Shown: in pieces, positions 30,681-40,847 of the stretch
How the letters are laid out: each line of letters opens with the position of its first letter
Numbering within the stretch: the first letter of the stretch is position 1
Source of the DNA: a virus
Strand: one strand, 5' to 3'
Length of the DNA stretch: 40,849 bases
Virus record (IMG/VR): IMGVR_UViG_3300031687_000037
Span: 1-40,849 of that record
Translations under genes and position numbers: made by a program
Notes under the pieces: model-generated
Databases searched by the model: none
What the model was told of the DNA's origin: nothing
The model's input: the letters and a program-made list of their open reading frames with translations, nothing else

Positions 30681-33600
30681 ATTGTAATGTTGTTTTAAAC
30701 TTAGGATCATCCATAGCAAACTGATAGATACCTCTTGCCTTACCTTCTCCGCTAGCTGCGGAAACGTACTGGTAGTGTGCATCTTTCATATGCTTAGCTA
30801 CTCCTCTTCTCCTTTCAGCAGAATCTCTATCAAGCCTTGCAAGATCCTTTACAACTGAACCAAACTTCCACTTCATTAAGAAAGACATAGACTCTGATAA
30901 GGTAGCATAGTTTCTGTAAGGGTTAGGTGTCTCTATCTCAAGACCTTTGTACTGATGTGGCTTTAACCTAGCAGCTAAACGTTCAGCTTCTTCCTTAAGT
31001 GGCCCGTCAACATCTAAGTAATTAAGTTGATTCCTAACAAACTCAACAGTATTGTTGTGTTCATCTTCCATTATCAACTCTTTACCTGCCTGTTCCCCTC
31101 GTCTTTTAAACTCCTTAAAGCCATGGTGGATGTTACCTGTAACTACATCCTTGATATCCTTAAGAACAGCAGAGTTATTAGTTTGATCAAACCAATCATC
31201 ATTTAACATCTGTTCTACAATATCACCTTGACTTAAGTCTGTAACAACAGCGTCATAAATAGGAGATAGCCAAGGCATATTATCACCTTGCGTAAGCTTA
31301 GTCCAGTTCTTACCAGATGCCAACATAATCATGTTCATTGCATCAAAAGACTGAGCAAGTGTAGCTAAGGAAGATCCCCTTGCTTTACCGCCTAAGATAC
31401 CACCCTGTGCAGCATAAGGGGTTAGCTGTGGGTTAGCAGAAGTAGTTTGAATCCTTTGATCAACTGACTTAAGCTGTTTCCTTAGTGCATCAGCTCTGAC
31501 TAAGTTACCTTCAGCTTCAGCTCTTGAAATACTATCTTGTATTCCTTTGTTTACCTTACGGTTACCTGCTATAGTTTTACTGTCAAGCCTCTTACCATTT
31601 TCAAATGGAGTTATCATACCCCTCTTGAAACTCTCAGTGTCGTATACTTTCTCCATACCACCTAACGTAGTCTTACCGCCACTTGGGCTTGGGAAAGTAA
31701 CCATTCTGTTAAACATAGTAGACGCATCAACAGAATCCTTAAGCAAAGCAGCAAACTCTACAAGCTCAGGCCCTAAGGTAGCTTCAACTGCAACACCTCT
31801 TATATCGTTTAGTAACATAGCAGCGTTGTTAAGTCCACCGGGGAATGACTCAGCCGCTTGCTTAAGAGTAGGATCACTAAGTAAAGTATCCCAGACAGAA
31901 CCTATTAAGTTATCCATCTCTTGACCATAAGCAAAGGTCATTAAAGGTTTCTTAAGGAAGTCTGCCTTGTTCTTTAAAGACAACTGAAAGAGTTCTCTTA
32001 CATTATCTAACATAGTTTCGTCATAGCTGTACTTATCCATGAACGCTTTGTCAGTAAGCATGTAACCGCTGAACTCACTGTCAAGTAAAGTCTCTAAGTT
32101 ATTACTGAGGGTCTTTCTTATATCACCTTCGTAAGCTTCAAAGCCTTCTATGTCAGAATAAGCTCCAAGTATCTTACTAGCATTCTCAGCACGGAACAAA
32201 CCAACCCGATACAACTTCTCTTTAAGACCTAGTATGCTGAACATAGTAGCTAATCCATTAGAGATGCCATCGATTTCCATATAGTTAACAGCAGATCTAA
32301 AAGACTTACCTGCTTTCATAGCTGCATCATAGTTAGCTATATCAATAACAGCATCTATCATTTGTATAGCATGCTTGTGTGCTTTCTTGTTATTAGCCAA
32401 ACCTTGTATGAAGTCTGCAACCTCAGGGTCAGAAGATAAAGCTGCTGGTACTCTAGTAGGTAGCTTGTCTACACCTGAAACACCATTACTGTTTACCATA
32501 ATCTGAGACAAAGCTAATCGTGCTGGCTTGTCATCGTAAGCCTGAAGGGCCTCGTTGATCTTTTTGCCAATCCTAACTAGTCTCTTATGGGCCTCAGATT
32601 GTGTACGTATGTTACCCGCAGCTTGCTCTATAGCATCAGCCCTTACAAGACCACCTCCGTCATAGAACAAAGCAGACATAGTAGCCAACCAGTTACTCTC
32701 TTCTCTGCTACGGCTGTTAGGAATGACCTCGATCATCTTACCACTGCCAATAATATTACGAACAAGATGGTTGTTAACTGGTGATAGCGAAGAGTGTGGT
32801 GTTAACCTTTGAGTAACTCTTTGTTTAAAGTATGTAAAGTAAAAAGGTTTATTGTCATACACAGATAAGCTCGTAAGAACCTCAAGGGCTTTGTTAGCAT
32901 GCATGTAATACTGTTGCTGTTGGAACTCTGGAGTTCTAAACTTAGCTTCTTGCAACTTAGATATCTCTATATCTTGCTGTAGTTTCTCTATTAAAAACAC
33001 AGTACGATAATAAGCAGGACTAGAAGGTTCAACAAGCAGAGCTTTATCTAGCTTAGCCTGAAGTACAAGACCCCTAGCATTTTCATTTTCTGCTATCTTT
33101 GCAATAGAAGCTTTCCTTTCATCACCTATGTCAAACATATCAAGCAAAGGGTTACCATTAGCACCCATAGCAGCCTGACCCATAGCAGCAGAGCCTAACA
33201 AGATTGCAATCTTAGATCGTCTAGGTTCAAAGTAATTAGGCACTTGACTGTAACTAAACATAGCATCATCGGCGCTAATAGACTTAGGGTTAGGTACAGA
33301 TCCTGTGCTAGACTTAGTATAAGCAGATCCCTCATACATAGGTTGACCTGTAGCAGGGGGAGATAGAAGTGGCTTCATCCTTGGATTAAAAGGTTTATAC
33401 TTCCTAACATCTCTTGAGAGTACCTGAAATCCTAGCTTAGTCAAAGACAAAGTAGGTGGTAAAATATTACCAGCTTCATCAATACCGCCCGGAGAATGAG
33501 TAACTATATCCGGGAAACTCATTTGATAATCAGCAAGAAAAATCTTACCAATCATTTCAAAAGCCTCAGGTGTTAAGTTCTGGTAATCAGCTACGTAAGA

Positions 33601-34665
33601 ATCTGTTTCCAAACCTTCCATCTCAGACTTAGCTCTACGAAAATCCTTAAAGATAGCCTCACCCACACCTCTAACCGATGTGTCAAACTTAGAGTCTCCG
33701 GCTTGATAACCTTGCAACTCATCTATGTCTGCTTGAGCAGCAGAACTTAGAGGTGAACCATCGTCATTGTTAGCTTGAGACATGCTTAGAAGCCAAGGCT
33801 CTATCACTGCCATTTGTATTAGGTCAAACCGTGGGTCTACTTTAGCTGTCCTTGCGTAAGATATTTCCTCAAAGTCTGCCTCTCCGTCTGCATAAGCCTG
33901 AGCTGTGTCACGTTCGAACTTAGCATCTAGCTTACCAACCCCAAGGATCTTAGGGTGCATCACTAAGTTAGACATGCTTAACTTTAAATCAGGATTGTCC
34001 TTGAAAACATTAGGGGCTACATCATCCTGAGTCTGCATCTGTTCGATAGCCTCAGCAGTAACTTCCTCATCAGGGTTAAGCTTAAGGGTATCCTTAATGC
34101 TTAGACCAATAACATCCCTGTCCTGAGAGTCCCTTGTTTTAAACCTAACTCTTTCTGTAAGCTCATGCCCTAAGACATTTGCTGCATTAGAGAAGCTAGT
34201 GGCGATACCCATTCTTTCTAATGGGCCGGGGACTCTTTCCTGTTCCCGTTGTTGAACCTCAAGGGGTGTCTCAGCTTGATCAACAAAGACATTGCTGCCT
34301 TCCTCAACCACAGAGCCAACACCCTGAGAGCCTACGTCAGCTTGCGCAGGTAGTACAGTGGCTTCTGCCAGACCTAAGTCTGAAACAGGAGTCTCTAGTT
34401 GAGACCCCTCAGCAACCATATCAGTTTCATCTATGATACCAAGTTGTATCAAGTCTTCTCGGGTATACTCACCTTCGCCTTGTACTCCTTGAGGCCCTTC
34501 CAATGGGCCGAACTGTTCCTCTATTCCTTGAAGAGCCTCGTTACCACCTTGAGCTTGTTGAGAAAGCTCTTCCTGTAACCTGAGAAGCGACTCTTGTTTA
34601 CTTGCTTCTGTTTCAGCAGCCGTAGGTTGAGCACCTATCACTGCGTTAGCTGACGTAATCGCCAT
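30679..34665 (-). CDS. Very large virion/ejection protein, 1328 residues
   Basis: A 1328-residue soluble protein, last of three leftward virion genes. The N-terminal 90 residues are Gln-, Glu- and Gly-rich and of low complexity; residues 66-82 carry a motif (EYTREDLIQLGI...) also present near the start of the 1604-residue protein. The remainder is helical, with hydrophobic stretches that are not clear membrane spans (e.g. SKIAILLGSAAMGQAAMG). The C-terminus has LMKWKFGSVVKDLARLDRDS near 1270-1290. No enzyme domain is recognised. Size, order and pairing suggest a counterpart of T7 internal core proteins gp15/gp16 that are ejected to form the trans-envelope channel. The ATG at 34665 lies three bases after the preceding stop, with AGGAGAA as ribosome site. 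Confidence 0.6.
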   Translation of the reverse strand: MAITSANAVIGAQPTAAETEASKQESLLRLQEELSQQAQGGNEALQGIEEQFGPLEGPQGVQGEGEYTREDLIQLGIIDETDMVAEGSQLETPVSDLGLAEATVLPAQADVGSQGVGSVVEEGSNVFVDQAETPLEVQQREQERVPGPLERMGIATSFSNAANVLGHELTERVRFKTRDSQDRDVIGLSIKDTLKLNPDEEVTAEAIEQMQTQDDVAPNVFKDNPDLKLSMSNLVMHPKILGVGKLDAKFERDTAQAYADGEADFEEISYARTAKVDPRFDLIQMAVIEPWLLSMSQANNDDGSPLSSAAQADIDELQGYQAGDSKFDTSVRGVGEAIFKDFRRAKSEMEGLETDSYVADYQNLTPEAFEMIGKIFLADYQMSFPDIVTHSPGGIDEAGNILPPTLSLTKLGFQVLSRDVRKYKPFNPRMKPLLSPPATGQPMYEGSAYTKSSTGSVPNPKSISADDAMFSYSQVPNYFEPRRSKIAILLGSAAMGQAAMGANGNPLLDMFDIGDERKASIAKIAENENARGLVLQAKLDKALLVEPSSPAYYRTVFLIEKLQQDIEISKLQEAKFRTPEFQQQQYYMHANKALEVLTSLSVYDNKPFYFTYFKQRVTQRLTPHSSLSPVNNHLVRNIIGSGKMIEVIPNSRSREESNWLATMSALFYDGGGLVRADAIEQAAGNIRTQSEAHKRLVRIGKKINEALQAYDDKPARLALSQIMVNSNGVSGVDKLPTRVPAALSSDPEVADFIQGLANNKKAHKHAIQMIDAVIDIANYDAAMKAGKSFRSAVNYMEIDGISNGLATMFSILGLKEKLYRVGLFRAENASKILGAYSDIEGFEAYEGDIRKTLSNNLETLLDSEFSGYMLTDKAFMDKYSYDETMLDNVRELFQLSLKNKADFLKKPLMTFAYGQEMDNLIGSVWDTLLSDPTLKQAAESFPGGLNNAAMLLNDIRGVAVEATLGPELVEFAALLKDSVDASTMFNRMVTFPSPSGGKTTLGGMEKVYDTESFKRGMITPFENGKRLDSKTIAGNRKVNKGIQDSISRAEAEGNLVRADALRKQLKSVDQRIQTTSANPQLTPYAAQGGILGGKARGSSLATLAQSFDAMNMIMLASGKNWTKLTQGDNMPWLSPIYDAVVTDLSQGDIVEQMLNDDWFDQTNNSAVLKDIKDVVTGNIHHGFKEFKRRGEQAGKELIMEDEHNNTVEFVRNQLNYLDVDGPLKEEAERLAARLKPHQYKGLEIETPNPYRNYATLSESMSFLMKWKFGSVVKDLARLDRDSAERRRGVAKHMKDAHYQYVSAASGEGKARGIYQFAMDDPKFKTTLQ

Positions 34666-34668
34666 TGT

Positions 34669-37600
34669 TTATTCTCCTGTTATCCAACCATTATCTACAG
34701 CGGTATCATACATCCGATGCTTTAAGAAAGAGAAGGGTGTTAACCCAGCACCAGATTTAAGTGCCTTTCTTGCGTCATCTTCTAAGATACCCTGTCCAAA
34801 GCCGTGTACGTTTTTAACTATATTAGATGCAGGGGCTTCTCCTGACATAAGGTTCCACATAGAACCAAGTGCACTATCACTTCTGTTTTCATAGAGAGGG
34901 AACATTAGATCACTGCTAATGATTCTTTCAGTGGTGCCCAACAGACCTGTAGAATACAGGGCTCTTAGGTATTTCTCTTCATCACTTAAGTAAGGTGATC
35001 CTTCTCCAAACTTAATAAGGTCTTTCAAATGTTGTGAAGCATAGCCTAACATAAGCATAGTCATGATCGATGCAAAGGCAGAGTACTTCATTCCGGGGGT
35101 AGCGTTCTTAACTGTATCCCACAAAGCTGGTATATGGTTAGCAGTAAACTGGGATATGAAACCCTGAAACTGAGTAAACAAAGCTAGATGTGGATTACTG
35201 TAGAACAAAGGTCTTCCCATAGCTGTAGGCATAGGCACTGAGGCGTTGACATAGCTTATAAAACCATTGTCAAACTGTCTCTCATACTCAACCTGTAGCT
35301 CAGCTTGTTGTTGTTTAAAGAAGGCTAGCTCCCTTGGCCCTAAAGATTCTATGTCAACCTGTTTATTTTCTAACAGTCTACTAGAAAGATTAAGCATCTT
35401 ATCCACAGGGATACCCATGTACTCTAACATCTTACGAGCTTCCGCTGCTTCGTTAGTAATTGTACCTTGGCTATTGTGAAGTATATCTAAGTTCTCAATT
35501 AAAAAGTCGTTGTACATAGACGCACGTATACTTCTTGTTAAGTTAGTTATACCTTGGAGACCAATGATCTTAAAGAAGGAGTCCATTATAGCCTGAGTCA
35601 TCTGATTAGTTTCAGATACACCAACTAGAACAGCAGCACCAGTCTTCTGAGATAAGAATCCACCACGACTTAAGTTACCTCTAGGATCATCTAAGCCTAC
35701 GAATCGTGGGTCAGAAGCTTGTCTATCGCTGCGAGACTTAATCTGAGTATCAAAGTTACTACGTGTAGGGGCTACTCCTGTAATCCTACCTACTTCTGCA
35801 AAGTACTCAAACATTTCTCTACCTAACAGTAGACCAAAAGACCCTACGTTCTTATGTAGGTTCTGTAGTGAACTTCCTTTTACTGTAAGTGCCAACTCTA
35901 CGGTAGAAGAGATAGCAGCTAACGGTAACATAGTTAGTACACCAGTCAGTGTTAAGAACTTCTGGGCACCACGAACAGCATCGCTTTGGATACGCTTGTA
36001 GTTACCAGAGTCAGCATTGATAAGATCACCCAGTGCAAGAGTAAGGTCTTCTACTGTTTCACGAGCGTTAAGCTCAGCAGGTGTACCAACCTCAGCGTCC
36101 CCTCGGATCTCATTGTATACATCATTAAGCATAGATGTAACTAGCATATTGTTCTTACCAAGAAACTTAGTAGTAGTCATATACCTAGCAGAGGACTTCA
36201 TAGAGTACTCAAGATTATTAAAGATATCTTGCTCTAAGAACTTGTCAAAGGCAGGGGTATCTGAAATGTCTAACGATCTTCTCTTATGGCCCTTAGGGTA
36301 CAAACCACCACGAGTTAAATCGAATGCCTCATCTAAAGTATTTATCTCTGGATTATCAATGATAGCATCAGTTATAGAAACAGCATCATCCCTGTCCATG
36401 CCCTTATGTCTTACAAGCAAGTTAACAAACTCATCCTTGTTCTTAGCTATGACTTCCTTTAGGAACCCTTTGCTTCTGAAGATGTGATCCTGAAGAGCAC
36501 CAAGTATGTTAGGGTTGCCTGCTTGCTTTTGTCTACCAACTATATCAGTGTACATAGTGTTATCCACAGTGTACAACTCACTGATTAACATCTTAAGAGA
36601 GTCAGCGTTTTCAGTGAAGTTAGGGTTAGATAAATTATCCCAATCAATAGCAGCAATAACTTGATCGCCAGTCATCCACTCTTCGTTAGTACGTTTAGAT
36701 CCGTCCTTGTTAACCCTAGTTATCGGGGCAATGTGTTCTAAGTAAAAAGAGTTAACTAAAGCTGATACTGCTGTCTTCCGTGCACCATATCTGCTAGCCT
36801 TAACCTTAAAGGATGCAAGGACTTCTTGCATAGGCCTTAGCTTATTCTCAAAGTTAATGTAGTTAATTACTTTATCATTATGAAAGTCAACACCACCATG
36901 TGTCTTGTTCTTTCTACCACCAAACATATCGTATATAACACGAGCAGTCTTGCTTTGGTTAAGTAATTCAGTGCTCATTCTAGTATCTAGTGCTGTACGT
37001 AACAGAACCATAGGGCTAGTCAGTGCATCCTTTAGGGATTCACGGATAGTCTTAGCATCTTTACGTCCTTGAGCAGACTCTGTCCTACGTTGACCAGCAT
37101 CAGGGTCATCTCTTAGTTTTTGAGCTCTAGCCTTTGCTCTAGCTTTATTAGGTGCACTTGCACCCTCGTCTACATTACCATTAGCAGAGTCCCAAGCATT
37201 CTGCATGACCTCATCTAAGTCAGGAACTTCGTCTACGTTATTCTTACTCTTGTTCTCTGCTCTAGCTTCAGCTTTGTAACCTACAGTAGCGTCATCAAAC
37301 CTACCATCGTAGTCAGACTTAGAGATACCAGCGTCATACCATTGACCTGCTTTAAAAACAGTAGTAGGTACAGAGAAAGCGCCACCTAAGGTACCACCAG
37401 CAACTAAAGCACTGGCTAATCGGCTCTCTAACTCTTCGTAATCCCAAGTTTTCTCAGAACCAATGACAGAAGCAGTGTACTGAGTAAGTTCCTGCAGCAT
37501 CTCAGTGCTTCCTTCAAAGGCTGCACCAGCGGTAAGTCTCTTTGTAAGCTCTTTTAGTATGTGACCCTTAGCATATTGCTTAGATGCAAACTCTCCAGCA

Positions 37601-39483
37601 TCTTTAGCATAACTAGCTAGCTCTCGTTTAGTTAAACGTGTCAATACTTCTTCAGCTTGATCCTTACTTAAGCCTACAGTAGCCGCATTACCTGCCTCTT
37701 TGCCTAAAGTAGCAGCAGCTCGTGCTAGTGGAGCACCAGTAGCGTTCATAAGGGCATCAATAGCTACCTTCTTAGACTCACCAGTTAAGAAATGCTGGCT
37801 GTTAAAGCCCCCTAAAGCTCCTCTAAGGCCTAAACGATCCAGAGAGGCTGCGATAGCACCACCAACTACAGCTACGCCATAGCTCTTATCCTGTATGTTA
37901 CCGGGCATCTCATCAAGTATAAGACCAGAGTACATAGCAACAGGAATAGTAAGGCTAGCCCCGAAAGTTAAAGGTGCAGTAACCATAGAAGCCATAGTGA
38001 CTCCCATAAAGGGTATAGACATCACAAGGTTAGACCCTATGAACTCGCCTACTTCACCAATAGAGCCCCAGTTTACATCCTTATAGTCTAAGCGTACCTT
38101 AGCCTGACCTTCCATCTCAGTTTTACTCTGCTCTACTTGACCAGTAAGCCACGCTCTAGTGTCTGTAGCTCCAACTACATCTGCCATTGCAGCACCAACC
38201 ATCTTAAAAGAGTTACCTACCATAGTCAGGGATGAATCCCAAGTGTCAGACAGTGGTGTTTTAGATCGGTTGTCTAGTGTTGCGTTGGTGTTTCTAATTA
38301 AAACATCAGAGAATATCTCAGGAAATGCTGAGTACTCTTGCTCGTTAAGAGCCTGTAGTTTTGCAATAGGTACACCATTAGTAGGGGACAAGCCTGCTAC
38401 TTTAATTAGTTCAGCAGCAAACTCGTAGTCTGTCTTAGGTACAGTGTCTTTCCTTAGGGCCCTTAGGCCATCACCGTACAACGACCTTGAGTAGCTATCG
38501 TCACTAAGGGTTTCCCGTGAGTTACCTATGAAGGTAGGCCTAGCGATACCACCAGAGATTAGGAAGTCTGTGAAAGACCTACCGTCCTCGTCTACTAGAT
38601 CACCAATAGCTCGACCGTATCTATCTTTTTCCTTAGATGCTTTTACAGTAGTGTATCCATACTTGTTAGCAAGAGCAGACACCATGTCTTTGCTTACTTG
38701 CCCAGCACCCTCACCGACTACGTAACCTTTCTCTTTAAGAACCTTAGAGGTTTCAGCTAAGTCAATGTCCCGTAGTCTTACACGATCTCCAGTTGCAGAG
38801 TCCTTAATGGTATCTCCATCAATGAAAGACCATCCTGAGTTTCCGATACTATAATCGAATGTTTCGGTTGTAGCCTCAGGTACTACTTCCGTCTTTGATG
38901 GGTCAGTCAAGAAACTTTGACCGGCGTAAGAGCCAACAGCGTTAGCTACTCTCTTCATTCTTTTGTGTACACCTGTTCCTTCTTTTATAGACTTTTCGTA
39001 GTCATCATTACGCAGAAACTCTTGAGAAGCTTCCTCGTAATTACCTTCGTTCATAAAGCCTACAAACTTAGGGGAAGTACCAAGGTCACCTCTGTACTCA
39101 GCTTGAATGATCTCAGCCTTAAGGTCTTCTGGTAAATTATCTAGTGTTGGTATACGATTACGTGCCCTCTCAACGTGATGTTGGAATGCAGCATCAAAAC
39201 CTTTATCTATCCACTCACCTGTTTGACCTACGCCTTGAGTTGTCACACCCTTAGTATCAAGGTAGGGGGCAGCTCGGTACCCTTCCTCTGCAACTACTCT
39301 TTGCTCAGCGTAAGTTAAAGGTCTTCCAAGGTTCTCGGAGACTTTAGTTATTGCATCTGCTCCGTGGTAGACATCCTTGTCCACCGTGTTACTTTGTGGG
39401 AGAGTAGGGTCGGTATCAGGTTCATTTAAGAGACCCAGAGCACTCAACTCTTCTTCTGTATATTCAATTTTATTGTCGCTCAT
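34669..39483 (-). CDS. Ejection protein with GH24 lysozyme and SNase domains
   Basis: A 1604-residue virion protein. Residues 55-190 match a GH24 lysozyme: E67, D76 and T82 have the exact E-(+9)-D-(+6)-T spacing of T4 lysozyme, in 'EGYRAAPYLDTKGVTTQGVG'. Residues 205-325 match a staphylococcal (thermo)nuclease: IDGDTI (D222, D224), VRLRDIDLAE (R236, D241, E244) and DRYGR (R291), the equivalents of D19, D21, R35, D40, E43 and R87. A long hydrophobic segment (about 484-523) could enter the inner membrane; the rest is helical and unrecognised. T7 gp16 carries a transglycosylase, so a wall-cutting domain on an ejected protein is expected, but a second nuclease domain is not. Residues 7-23 share a motif with the 1328-residue protein. 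Confidence 0.8.
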   Translation of the reverse strand: MSDNKIEYTEEELSALGLLNEPDTDPTLPQSNTVDKDVYHGADAITKVSENLGRPLTYAEQRVVAEEGYRAAPYLDTKGVTTQGVGQTGEWIDKGFDAAFQHHVERARNRIPTLDNLPEDLKAEIIQAEYRGDLGTSPKFVGFMNEGNYEEASQEFLRNDDYEKSIKEGTGVHKRMKRVANAVGSYAGQSFLTDPSKTEVVPEATTETFDYSIGNSGWSFIDGDTIKDSATGDRVRLRDIDLAETSKVLKEKGYVVGEGAGQVSKDMVSALANKYGYTTVKASKEKDRYGRAIGDLVDEDGRSFTDFLISGGIARPTFIGNSRETLSDDSYSRSLYGDGLRALRKDTVPKTDYEFAAELIKVAGLSPTNGVPIAKLQALNEQEYSAFPEIFSDVLIRNTNATLDNRSKTPLSDTWDSSLTMVGNSFKMVGAAMADVVGATDTRAWLTGQVEQSKTEMEGQAKVRLDYKDVNWGSIGEVGEFIGSNLVMSIPFMGVTMASMVTAPLTFGASLTIPVAMYSGLILDEMPGNIQDKSYGVAVVGGAIAASLDRLGLRGALGGFNSQHFLTGESKKVAIDALMNATGAPLARAAATLGKEAGNAATVGLSKDQAEEVLTRLTKRELASYAKDAGEFASKQYAKGHILKELTKRLTAGAAFEGSTEMLQELTQYTASVIGSEKTWDYEELESRLASALVAGGTLGGAFSVPTTVFKAGQWYDAGISKSDYDGRFDDATVGYKAEARAENKSKNNVDEVPDLDEVMQNAWDSANGNVDEGASAPNKARAKARAQKLRDDPDAGQRRTESAQGRKDAKTIRESLKDALTSPMVLLRTALDTRMSTELLNQSKTARVIYDMFGGRKNKTHGGVDFHNDKVINYINFENKLRPMQEVLASFKVKASRYGARKTAVSALVNSFYLEHIAPITRVNKDGSKRTNEEWMTGDQVIAAIDWDNLSNPNFTENADSLKMLISELYTVDNTMYTDIVGRQKQAGNPNILGALQDHIFRSKGFLKEVIAKNKDEFVNLLVRHKGMDRDDAVSITDAIIDNPEINTLDEAFDLTRGGLYPKGHKRRSLDISDTPAFDKFLEQDIFNNLEYSMKSSARYMTTTKFLGKNNMLVTSMLNDVYNEIRGDAEVGTPAELNARETVEDLTLALGDLINADSGNYKRIQSDAVRGAQKFLTLTGVLTMLPLAAISSTVELALTVKGSSLQNLHKNVGSFGLLLGREMFEYFAEVGRITGVAPTRSNFDTQIKSRSDRQASDPRFVGLDDPRGNLSRGGFLSQKTGAAVLVGVSETNQMTQAIMDSFFKIIGLQGITNLTRSIRASMYNDFLIENLDILHNSQGTITNEAAEARKMLEYMGIPVDKMLNLSSRLLENKQVDIESLGPRELAFFKQQQAELQVEYERQFDNGFISYVNASVPMPTAMGRPLFYSNPHLALFTQFQGFISQFTANHIPALWDTVKNATPGMKYSAFASIMTMLMLGYASQHLKDLIKFGEGSPYLSDEEKYLRALYSTGLLGTTERIISSDLMFPLYENRSDSALGSMWNLMSGEAPASNIVKNVHGFGQGILEDDARKALKSGAGLTPFSFLKHRMYDTAVDNGWITGE

Positions 39484-39497
39484 ATCCGACCTTTCTC

Positions 39498-40847
39498 CTA
39501 TTTTTTAGTAAGTAGTGCCTTTGCATTTTGTATGCTTTGGACTACACTATTAGCTACGTCTGAAGGGGAACCAGCTAAGTATTGTGGTTCAGATTTACTC
39601 TTAGTAAACATACTGTTTACCCAAAGAAGAGCAGGTGATAATTGCTCTGCTTTGTTATCTGATGAAGCCTCAGATCTAGATTCCCAATGCTCCTTAATAC
39701 CCTTAGGCCCTGTTAACATTGCGTTACTATAAGCCCTATGTAAATGTTTGTATACATTACCATTGGTAAAATCAGACTGAGGTAATTTACTATCTTTTAG
39801 TTTAGAGTTAAGTACAGAGTTAAAAGTCTTAGCATTAGTCCTAACCTTAGCCCAAGCGTTCTGACCAATCTCACCTTTAGGTTTACCTATGACTTCAAAG
39901 AACGAAGAAGGTATACCCTTATCAGTGATATCATACTTAAGCTTTTGGAAGTCAAAGAAAGATGCAATATCTTTATTGTTCTTAGCTCCACCTCTAGCTA
40001 CAGTATCAATCCAATCTTCCATACCCTTAGTAATCATAGACTGAACAACTGATTCATCTGTTGCGAAGTCAGTGTTAGCTGGAAAACCGTTTACAAAAGA
40101 AGAAACAGCTTGAACAAGACTACTACGTGCAGTGGAGCTATTTAACTGCTCTATTAAGAATCTTCTTTTCTCTACTTTCATATCAGGGTCAGCTTCCAAG
40201 ACACCTGTTATCCTTTTAACAGCATTCTCAGAAGTTGTTTGAGCTTCTTTAACTAGTCTTTGGATAGCACCATCTTGAGTCTCACCATTAAAAGAAAAAG
40301 CATTACTGCCAATAAGAGCAGACATTGGAACACTGCCGCCAGCTTTAAGATCAGGAAATGAGCTTAGAAACGGCTTAATATTTGAAGGGAAGAAACGACT
40401 ATTATCTTGAGACTTAACACCATCCACTTCTTGCCTTGTACTGTTGTCAAACAGGGTAACGCCATTATCAAAATTTGGAGAGAGATCAGCAGCTTGCTTA
40501 GCAGAAGCTGTAGCTTTTACTTTACCTGAAGCAATTGCTTGATCAGAGTCAGCTTTAGCTTTAGCAGCTTGTACTTTCCACTCGTTCTCAAGGACTGCAG
40601 CACCAAAGGATACACCGTCCCCACCTAGTACCTTAGAGGCTGTGTAAGCAAACAAAGCTTTACGCAAAGCAGGATCTTCAAAACCTTGCTTAGCAATATC
40701 CTTAACGCTGTCCCAAAGTTTACCAAAGAAAGTTGGATCTTCCTTTGCTTCATCTAATGAAGCCTTAGGTGTTTCGTTACCTGCACCACCTATATCAGAA
40801 TCTTTAAGGTTTTTATCTACTTTGGTAGCTACAGCAGTTGGCACTGT
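39498..40847 (-). CDS. Virion protein, 5' end at window edge
   Basis: At least 448 residues. The frame is open to the right edge, and the first possible start is a GTG at 40844 without visible context, so the true N-terminus may lie outside. It is Ala-, Lys- and Asp-rich with helical stretches; 'DPTFFGKLWDSVKDIAKQGFEDPALRKALFAYTASKVLGG' near residues 36-75 looks amphipathic, and the Ala/Lys-rich part that follows (near 87-117) resembles a coiled coil. It lies 15 bases before the 1604-residue gene and is in the same unit, like T7 gp14 before gp15/gp16. No domain recognised; an internal virion protein is inferred from order. Confidence 0.55.
   Translation of the reverse strand, partial: TVPTAVATKVDKNLKDSDIGGAGNETPKASLDEAKEDPTFFGKLWDSVKDIAKQGFEDPALRKALFAYTASKVLGGDGVSFGAAVLENEWKVQAAKAKADSDQAIASGKVKATASAKQAADLSPNFDNGVTLFDNSTRQEVDGVKSQDNSRFFPSNIKPFLSSFPDLKAGGSVPMSALIGSNAFSFNGETQDGAIQRLVKEAQTTSENAVKRITGVLEADPDMKVEKRRFLIEQLNSSTARSSLVQAVSSFVNGFPANTDFATDESVVQSMITKGMEDWIDTVARGGAKNNKDIASFFDFQKLKYDITDKGIPSSFFEVIGKPKGEIGQNAWAKVRTNAKTFNSVLNSKLKDSKLPQSDFTNGNVYKHLHRAYSNAMLTGPKGIKEHWESRSEASSDNKAEQLSPALLWVNSMFTKSKSEPQYLAGSPSDVANSVVQSIQNAKALLTKK

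Noticed and set aside
36017-36487. A 156-residue plus-strand frame opposite the 1604-residue gene, and similar ones at 31547 and 38159
   Set aside because: These are antisense shadows within a coding gene with clear domains, and they have no ribosome sites or neighbours on that strand.
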